A model generated the notes under the pieces. It made no database searches. It had not been told where the DNA came from and was given only the letters and a program-made list of their open reading frames with translations. Made by a program: the position numbers and the translations under genes. A DNA stretch of 64,000 nt from Diphasiastrum complanatum (taxonomy: Eukaryota > Streptophyta > Lycopodiopsida > Lycopodiales > Lycopodiaceae), in NCBI GenBank assembly GCA_029204225.1, contig CM055103.1:24118163-24182162 (forward strand). Reading direction: 5' to 3'. How positions within the stretch are numbered: position 1 is the stretch's first letter; each line of letters opens with the position of its first letter. This document shows, one piece after another, positions 33,080 to 45,304 of the stretch.

Positions 33080-34605
33080 TCATAGGAATATGCACTTGAT
33101 AGCTTTTACATCAAGTTTACGTCCCTCTTCCTTAGGAATGTGTACAAAGGCCTTACATCCAAAGATTCGCAAGTGGTTCACCCTTGGCTTCTTCTTCGTG
33201 AATGCTTCCTCAAGTGTTATCTTTGGTATGGCAATGGTAGGACTTCTATTTTGAAGATAGACTGCCGTGCTACATGCTTTTGACCAAAAAAAATTTGGTA
33301 GTTTCATCTCAGCTAGCATAGATCTGGCACTTTTCACGATCGTACGATTCTTGCGCTTAGCTACACCATTGAGAGCAGGAGTATGAGCTTGCGTAAATTG
33401 TCTTTTAATCCCACATTGATCACAAAGATCATTGAAATCATTAGACTTGTACTCACCTCCATTATTTGATCTTAGGACTTTGATCTTCCTACCTGTCTGA
33501 TTTTCGACCAATGCTTTGAAGCTCTTGAAGTTATCAAATGCATCTGATTTCTTCTTCAAGAAGTAGATCCACGTCTTACGTGACATATCATCAATAAAGG
33601 TCATGAAATAGAAGGCTTTACCTAAGGACATGGTCCTCATAGGCCCACATAAATATGTGTGGATTAAATCCAGGATGTTCTTTGCTCTTGCAACACCCCC
33701 TTTATTGAACTTCTCTCGATGTTGCTTCCCATATACACAAGATTTGCACATCGATTTCAAGTGATCTTCCATGGTAGGCAATCCTGTTACCATCTCCAAT
33801 TTTCTCATCAAACTGAGGCTTCCCAAGTTCAAGTGACCAAGCCTCTTATGCCACAACTCAATGGAATGGACGATACAAGTCCATGTTGTCTCTTAATTGT
33901 AGCATTCAACCTGTACAATTTTGTATTGGGCTCTCTTACTCCATCCGCAATAACTTTGAACTTTTGGTTCACATCCTTCACAAAGCAACGATCATGGATG
34001 AATTCTACTTTCAACTTTTGATCAGTAATGACTCCAACAGAAAGTAGATTTTTCTTCAAACTTGGTACGTAAAGTACCTCCTTGATCATCTTGCTTTTGC
34101 CATCAGGTAGTTGAATTGAAACAGGGCCTATCCCCTTGATCTTCCACACCTCACCATTTGCTTGTGAAACAGATGTTCCATTATCCAACACTTTCAAGCT
34201 ACTGAACCAATTTTTGTTACCTGTCATGTGTCTTGTAGCTCCCGAGTCAATATACCATGTTTGATCATCTTGATTAGATGACAATGCAGATATGAAGATG
34301 CTAGAGTCTTCAATCTCACCCTCATCGACAAGGTTACCTGCTTGTTTTGGTTTTCCCTTGTCTTGTTCCGCCAGGAATTTGCGACATTCACTCTTCCAAT
34401 GGCCCTTTTTACCACAATGGAAGCACTTGCCTTTCTTCTTAGTTTTACTGGAAGATCCCTCGTCCTCCTGAGACTTGGCAAGTTGCTGCTTAGACTTCTT
34501 CTTGCCCTTGCCCTTGCCTTGTTTTTGGCGTGTCACAAGTGCCTGATCGTCAGTATTTTGACATCTAGCTTTCACCATTTCTCGTCGTTGCTCTTCCTGC
34601 ATCAA
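33080..34605 (-). pseudogene. Copia gag zinc knuckle, protease and integrase region
   Basis: Two adjacent 258-codon frames. The first (34605 to 33829) has a Lys-rich stretch, the zinc knuckle CFHCGKKGHWKSEC, the protease motif WYIDSGATRHMTG and the VLYVPSLKKNLLSVG block. The second (33856 to 33080) has the integrase zinc finger WHKRLGHLNLGSL to CKSCVYGKQ, then HTYLCGPM, FIDDMSRKTWIYFL, LRSNNGGEY, and NGVAKRKNRTI. In copia integrases the catalytic triad lies in HTDLCGPM, RSDNGGEY and NGVxERKNRT; here these carry Tyr, Asn and Lys instead of Asp, Asp and Glu. Confidence 0.85.
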
Positions 34606-34622
34606 GATTCATGTGAGCTCGT

Positions 34623-35153
34623 CTACGTTGGCAATCTTTCTCTTGATGCTATTCTGCTCACAAACATCTGATAGGGTTCTGCAATGCCACACAATGCATT
34701 GTGCACCAGCTCCATGTCACGTATGCGCTCACCAATAGAATGCAGTTCATCTCTCATTGTCTTGATTCTGGTCATGTACGTCTGAATGTGCTCTTCTTGC
34801 TCCATGCGGGCACTATTCAACTTTGACTTTAGAAACATGATTCTTGACGGATCTGACGTCTCGAACTACTCCTTTAGCACATCCCATGCTTGTCTGGGTG
34901 TAACAACATCACAAATGTGGGTAATGATGCGATCCTTCACTGACAAGTTAATGAAGGTCAAAGCTTTCCTCATCTTTTTGTCGAACACTTTGATATCCAC
35001 TTCATTTGACGGACTTCTCTCATCACCTGTGACGACTTCCCACACATCTTTCTCCATCAGTATGTTTTTCATTTTGAATTTCCACACTGCATAGTTAGAA
35101 ATCTCGTCCAATTTGCTACTTTCACTCAAAATGGACTCTCTCATGTTTGTCAT
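34623..35153 (-). pseudogene. Copia gag N-terminal region
   Basis: Start at 35153 (MTNMRESILSESSKLDEISN), followed by NYAVWKFKMKNILMEKDVWE, LTFINLSVKDRIITHI and PRQAWDVL. After a frame break come KLNSARMEQEEHIQTYMTRI and LHSIGERIRDMELVHNALCG, the typical copia gag (UBN2-type) order. Homologous to the plus-strand fragment at 63535-64000. Confidence 0.8.
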
Positions 35154-36129
35154 CGCAAAACTGCTTGAAACTTCTGTCGTAGGCTAAAAACAGTATGCTG
35201 AGGCCAACAGTGATGTCAAAAGTTGAAAATAATGACCTACACTTTTTCCCTTACCAGGCCACTTGCCGCTTTTCCACCAATTTGAAAGCCAAATCGGCGT
35301 CGCCTTCCGAAATGCACTCAGTCGTCAACTCCCAACAACGTGTCCAATGGAATGGTGAAATCACTTCTGGCGTATTCCGAACACTTTCTCCGCTGCAATC
35401 ACTCTGTTTTGTTGTACCGTACTTGCAGGTACAGTCCGGGTGCCCTTCGTTTGGAGGTTATAGCCTTTCGTTTGGGTCAAAACGGGCAAAGGACCCAAAA
35501 ATAGGGACTTTTCTAGTTTTTGAACTGTTTCTTTACCTTGAAGAATCTTCACTCTTCACTTATGAAGAGACCCAACTCCAATTTCAATATGAAAATTTTT
35601 AATGAAGGTGAAGGCCAAAATGCACTTCACTTCTTCAGGGCCCTCTTCAACAACCCTTCAGACTCCATCCAATGGTTGAATCTGATCCAACTATGGATAT
35701 CTCTTCTGGGTAGCACAATCTGAGCCGTCGATCTTGTAACTTCTCTATCCAATGGATCTGAGCATTTCTGTGCACCAATGGAGAGTCTTGTAGACGCTAT
35801 CCACTTCGAAACACTATGGTTTCACTTTGGTTCCACGCGCGAACAGTCCGTGACCTCCCTGTCTATGGCCGCGCCTCCCCACACTCGTTTGTGCTTGATT
35901 TAACTCGCCTATGGATCGATTTGAGCACGATCTGAGGCCTAGAGCAGGGTCGCCCTACTGATACCAAGTCTGTAGAGTGTTCACTCAAGAAATTACGTGG
36001 AGAAACGATGATTTTAGCTCAACTTGACAAAGTGGCTTTTTTCACCTTTTACCGCAAATATGCTAGGTTAACAAAATTCTTTGTGCATATAACGACAACT
36101 TACCAACTGATCCAACTCATTAAAGATTC

Positions 36130-36610
36130 TCATTAAAAAGAACGACAACAATAAAGATGTTCAACTTTCTCTTTTATAGAATGAGAAAGCATGCGTATTT
36201 TGCTAAAAAAAAATGTCGCCAAAAAACATTGATGTGCCCTTAATGATGATTCTCCAAAGAGTAATAAAAGTTTTTTGAAATTTCTCAAATATGAAGTGAA
36301 ACCATCTTTTTGTATTGTTGCAACTACAATAAGCATGCCCATATGTTGAACAAGAATTTCCAATAGAATCCACCTTAGATTATGACCTTTCAATTTATTT
36401 GGCATGCCACCCAAATTTACAAACATGGCATGTTAATTATCCTAGTTGATCTTGGAATCCAATAAGCTGAAAAAGTGCCCCAAGATATTGAAAAATAGAG
36501 TTCACATTTTCAAACGAATATAAAAAAAACCTGGTGTCATTTGAAACAAGCTTGGTGGAATCGGGTGGATGAATGGAACGAACGAAGGAGACGAAACTAG
36601 TAAGCTGTGA
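36130..36610 (-). other. Internal region downstream of family-1 LTR, unrecognised
   Basis: Lies directly downstream (minus strand) of the PBS-like site at 36611-36623. Holds a 97-codon open frame (36426 to 36133) with no motif I recognise. It does not resemble the transposase found at the same position relative to the LTR at 1641-3008. Confidence 0.4.
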
Positions 36611-37630
36611 GGCTTTGTTACCACTTGTTCGATCCGGACAAGAGGAAAGGAAATAGTGCGGAAAAGCTCCCACCCCGATATAGGACCGGTTTTAAAAACA
36701 AATGTGCGATCAGGTATCAGGGTGATTACATCCACCGAAGAGTGTAAGAGTTACTGGCAATGATTAGAATTGGAATGTTCAATTACGGAATGAAGAACTA
36801 TGGTGCAGAGATTTTGCGCTTGTTCCTCAGGCATCAGAGATGACCGTCGCATTTTGATCAGATGCAGAGGAGTCAGAGACGTCCGTGATCTGTCAGAGTG
36901 AGTGAACGAGCGCGTCAAGCAAGATAGAGTAATGCAATCATATCATAGCACAAACAAAACATCTGCGTAAGACATAGATGAAGAACTGTTGCTTGTATAT
37001 TACATTAACTGCTTGAATTGTATGTTACAGCCTAAAATTAAGATGTAATAGAAATGCTAAATCTTCCACCCTTGTGCCCCACAGACTATTGAGAGCTGGA
37101 GATGTATTTATACATGACGATCTCGTTTGTTTACAAGATACGATTTTTCTAATCTATAATTACAAGACTAGTTTAATCTGAGTGTGTACTTGGTCGTGAA
37201 GTAGTGCACAACGACATCTGTACATCATTTGAATTTGAACTCCACTTCAGGAGCGTGAAGTTGCGTCATCGTAGAAGCCGTAGTGAACCGCAATATTGGC
37301 TTGGCGGTTTGTAACGGTCGCAATGTATGTCGCAAGACGTAGCTTGCGGTTCCCTTCGGTTTTGGTCTTTGTTGAAACCGTAAGGTTGACATTGTGGTTT
37401 GGTGCAATTTTCCTTCGTTGAAACCGTTTTCATTGCGGTAGCAGCATATTGCGGTTTCATAGAAACCGTAGTGGTGCTTGGCAGTTTGCCTTAGCACATA
37501 GAAACCGCATTTGAATCGTAAAAAGGTTCGCATTATGTTGAAGTGATTAAAGGTGGCCAGGCCTTCAATGTACTTCAGATTCTTGACATTCGAATGTTGA
37601 AATATATCAGGATTGGTTACCCTTTGATCC
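36611..37630 (-). mobile_element. LTR family 1, copy 2, with PBS-like site, 5'-truncated
   Basis: The minus strand reads GAGCTTTTCCGCACTATTTC near its end, matching GAGCTGTTCCGCAATATTTC in copy 1, then TGGTAACAAAGCC at 36623-36611 in the PBS position. It matches copy 1 through the CCACCGAAGAG and GAGGAGTCAGAGACGTCCG stretches, and matches copy 3 through AACCGTAAGGTTGAC-like and GGCCAGGCCTTCAATGT stretches. The alignment stops near 37630, so the first part of this LTR is lost. Confidence 0.6.
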
Positions 37631-38836
37631 GAATTATGGACTGTGTGCAGAATCCTGTGTATTTTACCAGGCGAAAGTCTGCACAGAGTAGTTTTGCAGG
37701 TCTCCGTCTGTGTTCAAAATACAATTATTCCCTCTAAAATGCTCATTGGAATATGCATCCTCCTAAATATTTTGTAGTACTTCCAAGATCTCTCCATTTA
37801 TGTGCTTTCTCCGAAATTTGTGGAGTCCCATCTTCTTGTACAACCTTAGAGGTTTTTTCTTTGAAGTTCATAAAGCTACAAAAAGATAATTCTAGATTGT
37901 AACCTCTACCACATCCAAAATCTGGTCCTATAGAGCAGATAATTTTCGTATTTACTATTTGCACTCCTTTAGCTTCAAATAGCTTCACATAATATCCCAC
38001 AAATTGTCTCTCTTCAAAGCTATAGTGGCATGCCAAGTGTCACCATAAGGTTGGACCTCAACCTCCTCATGACTTGTGCAAATGAAAGATTACACATACA
38101 TAATTAGGTTCATACCTTAAGTTTCATTGGCATTCCTTGAGCGTCAAGTCAAGTTCTTAAAATCTAGGAGTGATTGTTGAGATTTGCCACCAACCCTATG
38201 AGTCAACAAACTCCACCTACCAAATGGATAAGCATGTTTGGATAGGGCATTGGTGGCAAGGGTTAGGTCTACACCTAATGTTATGAAGCCCTAAACCTCA
38301 GATCTGAGGTGGATAATAGCTCTTCTTGTGAATTATTACACACACTGTTGAGATATCAAGTTTGATCATGGTCATTTTGGCAATTTTGCTCTTGCAAGTG
38401 GAATACATGCTTAAATGTGATGTTTTTTTGTGTCAATTTGATTAAATCTGAATCTAATAATAGTATCATATTGTGCACATGTGTGAGAGGTAGTGATTGT
38501 GGTGTTAAAAGACAATGACCAATTTAGATGCAAAATAGCTAGATTTGATGTCTATATTTCTAGCAATCCAATCTAAGTGCAATCATTGATGCTTGATTCA
38601 TGATTAAGGATTATAATGAGGTTCATAACCTCTGATTTTAATAGAAATCATTTTGATGCTATTTTTGGCTTGCGATTTTTACCTTTAAGTCTGACACTAT
38701 CCCTTTGAGCTTCCATAGCACAAGCTTTGGTATTCAGAGATCCACCAAAAACTTCAATTATTTTAAATAATTTTCTTGATGATAGAACTCAACCTCAACA
38801 AAATTTCATCCCATTCTAGTCTTTACATCAGAGAAA
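37631..38836. other. No gene recognised
   Basis: Short frames without motifs. Separates the two inverted LTR copies. Confidence 0.4.
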
Positions 38837-39340
38837 TGTTGGAAATTAAGCTCACAATTTCCTCCTTGACCTCAGACGGTCGAATTATTTGAAGAACGAT
38901 TGCATCGGGCTTCCGGTTGATCTTCATTCATGGTTCAAAACATAAAGGGTAACCAATCCTATTTTTTTTCACATTGGAATGTCAAGTTTCGAGTTATCTG
39001 AAGAACATTGAAGACCTGGCCATCTTCAACGTCTTCAACAAAATTAGTCTTTTCTACATAGTCTGCCCAAAAAAACTGTTTCTACACAATCTGTACAAAT
39101 ACAAGGAAAAGTTTAGCAAACCAAAGAAACAGCAATGTGCCGCACCGCAACAAACCATATGAGTCAACCTTATGGTTGTAAGTGAAGACCAGAACCGCAA
39201 GCCACTGCCAAGGCAATGGCTGTGATCTACCGCAAGGCACCGCAAAAGCCAACCTTGTGGTCACTATACGAAGCCCAAAACCGAAGAGAACAACAAGCTA
39301 CATCTTGCGACAAACGTTGCGACTGTTCTGAAAAAATGAA
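38837..39340 (+). mobile_element. LTR family 1, copy 3, 5' part
   Basis: Starts TGTTGGAAATTAAGCTCACA, the same start as copy 1 read on the minus strand, and continues through the GAAGACCTGGCCATCTTCAA block and a stretch rich in ACCGCAA words. Oriented opposite to copy 2, forming an inverted pair 1.3 kb apart. The distal part and PBS were not found. Confidence 0.6.
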
Positions 39341-40689
39341 CTGAATCAGATCCTACAATATACTAACAATGAGATACACTTGCATATATTGACAAAACCA
39401 TAAACAAGAACTAACCTACAACATTTTAGAGGTCCAAGAATCAAGAAACCAACCAGTCTTTTGATTCTTGGACATCCCAAGAACATCAAGAACTAGCATG
39501 TTGGAGGATTTACACCACATTTCTAGCCTATTTAGTTTACTTGAATGTTGATTCCTACATTAATCCACAAACAAGAAAAGAAGACTAATCCACTCTAGGA
39601 AAGCAGCAAATCTAATCCACTCTACAATCCACAACCACACACAATGAATGGAAGGGCATGATCATAGGGGCATCACTCAAGAAAACCATCATGATCAAGG
39701 AGCTCAATGGATGCATCTAACTCGTGGAGGCTCTTCTCATTTCAGCATGGAGTTGATACAATACACAAAAAGCTCCTCTACTCAAAGAGGGAGTCTCTTA
39801 AATAAGCAAGTAAGCTCCTTAGGTGGCATCCTAGTGGAATTTCCACATTTCATAAATTACAAGTGGAATGATGCTCTCCACTAGAGGTCACCATCAAAAG
39901 GTGGCTCACTCTACTTTCCTTAAGAGGGGTCTACTTGCATTTATTACATTTGCTTAGAAATACTAGTTTCTACATGGTCATTCCATCTTTCGGGATTCAC
40001 CATGCACAGTTCTTGCATGTCTTTCCTAACTAGCATTTCTCGGCTCTCATACATGGCTCTCAGTCTTCATTCATCTCGTCTTCTCAGAGACCTCCTCAGT
40101 CTAAGGTGAGAGGTGCTCTTGAGTTGCTCTGGCCGAGTATCTTGGGGATTCGTCAGAATCAGCCAACAAAGATCCACCCCCCACACGTGTGGTACGACCT
40201 TTAGTACGGTCTATAGACAACAAATAAATTTTAGAACACTTATATTCTATTTAGATCCAAAAAAAAATAAGTACATAGTGGTAGAAGTCGAGATAGCTAC
40301 TAAGCTCTGAAATTTTTTGAAAGGCATTACTATGGAGAGGTGATAATACATAGAAGAACTCTTCTCCACCTCAAGTTAGGTGAAAATCTAGCATGTAATA
40401 AGGAAGATGATTGAGAATTTTTTTTCTCTAATTTGCCATTCTAGCCTAACCCTTGAGTTTTGCCATGTTGGTGGCTAGATTGATCAACCTACTCCATGAA
40501 TTTAGAGATTTGGTCCTATAATGTTTGAATCATTACCAAAAAAACTTGACCAACCTGATGAGCATGATATAACCTATTCTAGAGTAGATTCACATGTGGC
40601 ACCATAGGCTCACATGTGTGGGACCCACCAATATACATATTTACATGGTTTAATTAAGCTAGATTTGCCAATTTTGGCAATTTTTCACA
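39341..40689. other. No gene recognised
   Basis: No coding motif seen. Possibly LTR or leader sequence of the copia element whose coding fragment begins near 40690, but no boundary could be fixed. Confidence 0.35.
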
Positions 40690-41480
40690 AGATCCATTAG
40701 ATCATAAGGCCTATAAGGTCTACGATCTAGAATCTGATAAGATACTTATTAGCAGAGATGTAGTTTTTCTAGAAGACAAATTCCACAATTTCAAGTTGAA
40801 AAAACAAGAATTTATTTATGGTTCGAATGTCGAATCATCGACTGCCAATATCGAAGACAACTTTGTTTGGACTCCTTCCACTTCTGCACCTTGTCATTCT
40901 TCTCTTGAGTCAGATCAAGATGAACAACCGAATGTTCGAAGATCTACTCGAATGATGCATCTACTAGAGAGTTATACTCCTCAAGCTTTTTTGGGTAGTA
41001 GAAGAGCCACTTATCGTTCAAGATGCCCTATTGAATGCAGACTCTAATATGTGGAAAGCAACGATGGATAATGAATACAATTCACTAATCAAGAACCAAA
41101 CATGGAATCTTCTCGAACCACTAGCCAAAAGGACGATCATCGATTGCAAGTGGATCTTCAAGAGAAAGTAGAGCTCCGATGGCTTGATATCAAAATGGAA
41201 GGCAAGACTGGTAGTCAGGAATTGACTATACAGAGACTTTCAGTCATGTAGTCAAACTTGTATCTATTTGAACCTTGTTGGCAATTGTAGCAGTTGAAGA
41301 CCTCTAAGTACATTAGATAGATGTACAAGATGCATTTTTGAATGGTTTTATCCATGAATATATTTACATGCAACAACTTGAAGGTTAGATTATTGAAGGT
41401 CTAGAAGATCGAGTATGTAAGATTTGAAAAACTCTTTATGAGATCAAGCAGACGTCTAGAGCCTGGTTTGAACGAATTGA
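40690..41480 (+). pseudogene. Copia linker and reverse transcriptase N-terminal fragment
   Basis: The plus strand reads HKAYKVYDLESDKILISRDVVFLEDKF (split: KVYDLESDKILISRDVVF at about 40715), NVRRSTRMMHLLESY (about 40930), then frameshifted MWKATMDNEYNSLIKNQTW, IIDCKWIFKRK and SKWKARLVV (41050-41215). These are the copia post-integrase linker and RT entry. The end abuts the gypsy LTR at 41488. Confidence 0.7.
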
Positions 41481-41487
41481 CGTTTAT

Positions 41488-41975
41488 TGTTACGTCCATG
41501 TCCAATATGTGTGATTTGAAATAATTCTTGACATGGATAGCCGGTACTTCAGTGTATAAGGTTATTAGTTACGGCACATCAATTCGAGCTTGGCCAATAA
41601 TGTAATTAATAATCTTATGAGGGCCCATGTACTCTAATTGGACCTATGGAGCTTTTGCATGGTGATTGACAACTTTTGTGCAAGAATAGGAGGTCAAATG
41701 CTTTTGATAGGATTGAAGGGATCCTAGAGAGAATATTCTCTAGCTTTTGGAGAGTATATAATATATTGGAACTCGCCCATCTCCTCATTGTATTTTCTGA
41801 TTTTAGAAGCCAGGATCCTCTCCTCTCTTGCATTCAATCACCTTGGCTTTGGGGGGTGAAGTGATGAGGGTTTTGACTAGCCATTTCTTGTTGGTTGGGT
41901 GGTTTTGCTCCACATATATCCTTTTCATTGCATATAACAGGATCTAAGGAGATCTTCACTTGGCAATCATAATAA
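41488..41975 (+). mobile_element. Gypsy A-type LTR, no internal region
   Basis: Starts TGTTACGTCCATGTCC and contains the AATGTAATTAATAATCTTAT, GAGGGCCCATGTACT and TTGTTGGTTGGGTGGTTTTG blocks of the gypsy A LTRs. Flanks show no pol, PPT or PBS, so it behaves as a solo LTR. No matching 5-bp flanks were seen, and the right end is approximate. Confidence 0.65.
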
Positions 41976-42049
41976 CTATCTTTTTTAGATTGACTTTCAT
42001 TCGAATATTGCTACGTATCCTATTTTACTCTCTTCCATTTTTGTCAACA

Positions 42050-42640
42050 CTCATGCCCTTCTTGACTATGTAGCTACGTTGCTCTGTTGTTTCGTCTAGG
42101 CAGGGAAACTCTCTCTTTTGTCATGGTCCATCTGTATAGCCCCTGTGGCCAGTGGAGGCCTAGGAATCCTTGACTCCCTACTTAAGAATTGCTCTCTTGT
42201 CACCCACCGCTTGTCTTCCATTCTTGGCCCCTCTTAACATTGGCACTTTTTGCTCTTTTCTTACATGTCTCTTGCTGCGGATGCCCCTCCTCACCTTCCC
42301 CCGACTTCGCCTCGCCCTTCGCTTCACCTCGCCTCCCTTTTTGCCAAGCTTCTCAGCTTTGGGGGTTCCTTTCGTTTAAAGGTCCCTTCGTTTTAAAAAA
42401 TCTTACCTCCTCCCTTCTGGACGTTTTCTCCCTTTTTCACTAGTCACCTCAAGCGCCCTTTGTGCTGACAATATATGGATCTCTTCCCTTTCCCCTCCCA
42501 GCTTGCCCCCCCTGGTTTCGGATGCACTCCGGGCTTTGTCTGACATTAGCAGACAAGGGACTCACACCAACTCATCCATGTCCCACCTCACTTAATTGTT
42601 ATTGAACTCGCCTTGCTTAACCTGGCTTCATGTCATTGCT
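42050..42640 (+). pseudogene. LINE ORF2 C-terminal fragment (copy 1)
   Basis: A plus-strand stretch homologous to 43440-43830: GTCCATCTGTATAGCCCCTG, GGAGGCCTAGGAATCCTTGA, CTCCCTACTTAAGAA and the CTTTGGGGGTTCCTTTCGTTT region recur in the same order. Translates in pieces as a LP-W-S-x-C-x-P ... GGLGI-x-D type LINE region. Degenerate. Confidence 0.55.
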
Positions 42641-43389
42641 CCCTTTCTTCCTGTTAAAAATTCACAATTCTAGCTTGACTAGTTTTGGTCATATGACTTG
42701 TAAATAGTTAGATGGTCATGATGTGGCTTGTCACACGTGCCAAATAGCATAGGATTCCATTCATAAGGATGTTCTCAAGTAGACCTAAGTGTTAGAACCT
42801 TTGGAATGAGTCCAAATTATGCTTAGATACAAGGGAGAAAAAATAGGAGCTATTTTTGGTAATTTTTGCATTGTTGAGGGATCTCCAAGATTCCAACCCT
42901 AACTTGGTAGGGATGAAAGATCCACCAAAATTAGCATTAGGGATAGGTTTAGGGCTACTCATACCTGCCCAAAACCGTGATGGATCATGTATATATAGGT
43001 GATGATATCTCACCAAAATCAATCAAGCAATTTCATGTTTTTTCTCTCATAATGGTGCAATTGCTCTCTATGTTCATAATTGTTTGAGTACTTGTGATTA
43101 CTAATGATTATAGGATTGAATGTAGGTCTGGTGTACAGTACTCAGACTGTGGGAGGCCGTACTTTCACACGTGTGAAGCCTTCTTCAAGGATTTGGGCCA
43201 TTTAGTGAGGTTCAAGCATAGATTTTTGATGGATTTTGATGGTTCAACTTGTGCTAATCTTATGAAATCATAATCTATTGTTTCCCTCATCATTTCAAGT
43301 GTTTTAGGATCCTTATTTGCTGTAATTTTTACACTTCCTCCTTGGGTTATTTCTTTGGGTATTGCTATTATTTCCCATGGTACTATCAC

Positions 43390-44743
43390 CCGACTTCTGG
43401 GCATTTCTTTTGGCTTGAATCTTTCTTCTGCTCAGCGTTCCTCCTAACAAACAACCTCTTCTCCCTTGGTCTATTTGTACAGTCCCTGTCCCTGATGGTG
43501 GCCTTGGCATTCTTGATCCCCTGCTTAAGAATGAGTTTCTTGTCTTCTGTCGCTTGTCTACCCTTCCCTCCCCCTCTGAGCCTTGACATTTTCTTCTTCT
43601 TTCTTTTTTGTCTAGGGCTGCTGCAGTTCCTCCCCTTCTTCGTCCTTCTCCTTCATTCTGTCAGCTCCTTGCTTTTGGGGGGTCTTTTCGTCTTTGTGGT
43701 CCCTTTGTTCTAAAGAACCTCAGCTTGGCCCTTTTGGATCTCTTCTCTCTCTTTCATCGCACTTCTCCTTCTATTCTTCATACGGTTGATCCGATTTGGA
43801 CCTCCGCCCTCTTTCCCTCTGCTGCTTCTCCTCTTTGTGCGGCTCACCCTCGCCTTTCTCTTTCTTTGGCTCGGAAGGGTCTTCTTTCTTTTGGTCAACT
43901 GCTTCATGTTCCTCCCTGCCAGCTTCTTTTGGGCTCTTCCCTTACTCCTGGGGAACGCTCTTTTTTAGCTTCCCTTCTCTGCTCTTAGTTTTTGTCCTAG
44001 CTCTGCTCCGTCCCCTTCCCTTGCTGATTGGCCCCCCTCTCTTGAGCCCTCCCTTTTCAGTTATTCTATGGTCCATTTTCGCCGGTATCCTTCTCTTTTC
44101 CCTGACTATTTTAACTCTATCTGGTCCCTTACTGATCCCCCTTCATTAGGCATGCCCACTTTCGGGCCCTCCGTTCCATTCCGGTCGGAAAACTTCGCTA
44201 TTTGGCTTACCGCATTCTTTCCAATTCCCTCCCTCTCCGTGCCAAGTGGCCTTTTCTCACTGACCGTCTTTGCCTAATGAAACTGCTGAGCACTTGTTTT
44301 TCCACTGTTGTCGCGCCTTGTGGACGGATTTCACTTGCTTGCTTGGTCAATGGGGAGTTCCTCCCATGCTCACTCTGCGCGCTGTCTTGCTTGGTGATTC
44401 TCTGATTCAGGACTGTGCTGCACCCTTACTATTTGGCATGTCTGCAGGCTCTCTGTTCTATGGCAAGTTTGGACTTCTCGAAATCATATGGTTTTTGATG
44501 GTGCAGCTACTTCTCCTACGACGACTCTCTGTTTTCGATAGGCCTTACATTTTCTGGCTATTACCTAGTAGTTAGCAATATATTTTGAGTATTGATGGAC
44601 AGCCTCCCTGCGTGGTGTGCTTGTAGTCCATTTTGTCCTTTTGTTTGTATATTCCCCCTACTTGGGGTCTAACAACTTTATTTTGTACTTGTACATTTGT
44701 AAATATCATACTAGTATCTTTACGTTGTGCAAAAAAAAAAAAA
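43390..44743 (+). pseudogene. LINE 3' end with zf-RVT domain and poly(A) tail (copy 2)
   Basis: Includes GGLGILDPLLKNEFLV (about 43500), SFGGSFRLCGPFVLKNLS-like text, and a zf-RVT-type end with ETAEHLFFHCCRALWTDF (about 44277-44330). It is followed by a 3' UTR and an A13 run at 44730-44743, as expected for a reverse-transcribed LINE. Frameshifted. Its 3' end lies about 560 bp upstream of the clathrin light chain start codon. Confidence 0.7.
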
Positions 44744-44879
44744 TTGTACAATCTAAAATAAAATCACGACTATGCAATCGAAAATGAAAAATTTGATTAT
44801 ACTTGGGTTAATGTTTATCTTGCTTATGTACATTTTGTTGCACTACATTAGTAACTTGAAGTTTTAAAAAAAAATCACG

Positions 44880-45304
44880 CGGCGGCTGAGCCACATGGCA
44901 AAGCGTCACTCGGCAGAGGCTCTACCCAAAATCCTCACACGGAACGCACCAGAAAGTCCCATTCATCGCTACCCGCCAAATCATCACGCTCTGTCTGTCT
45001 GTCTGTCTTCCTTTCTATTTCCTGCTATCCACGTTATCTTCATCCTTCCATCCATTTTCTCGACATAGACGACGAGTCAGAAGGAAGGAAGACGTGCATT
45101 TACGACGAAAACAAACAGTCCTCATTCATAGATCTGCCGCGAGCATCAGCTCTGGATCGAAGCGGATCTGCAAAATTTGGAAGCCAGTTGCACAGATCTG
45201 CTTCTGATTTTATGGTTCATTTGCTGGAAAATTTGATTTTATAGCTCATCGTTTGTAAGAAATCTGATTCCGTATTTTATTTTATAGATCGGGCAGAAGC
45301 AGGT
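44880..45304 (+). promoter_or_regulatory. Putative promoter/5' leader of clathrin light chain gene
   Basis: The 425 bp between the LINE tail and the ATG are more GC-rich than the surroundings at first (44880-45010), with a (CTGT)n run near 44993-45010, then AT-rich to the start. It is the only non-transposon sequence upstream of the gene, so at least the leader should lie here. No TATA box could be assigned with confidence. Confidence 0.4.

Larger units (their letters stand above)
30725..35976 (-). mobile_element. Copia element, near full length, inactive
   Basis: On the minus strand: a PBS-like TGGTATCAG near 35960, a leader of about 800 bp, gag start at 35153, then protease, integrase, reverse transcriptase and RNase H in copia order, a polypurine stretch (AAGGGAGAGAG near 30990) and a probable 3' LTR running from TGTTACTG at 30958 to TGTGCA at 30725 (234 bp). 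A matching 5' LTR could not be aligned above 35976, where sequence of another family soon begins. Its leader end (GTTTCAAGCAGTTT) and gag start match the element entering the right edge at 63535. Confidence 0.8.

Noticed and set aside
41488-41975. Solo LTR with target duplication
   Set aside because: The LTR is kept, but the flanks TTTAT and GGATC do not match, so no target duplication is claimed.
43342-44149. Several overlapping Ser/Leu/Phe-rich plus-strand frames
   Set aside because: Alternative frames of CT-rich LINE sequence; only pieces with zf-RVT and GGLGI-type text were kept.
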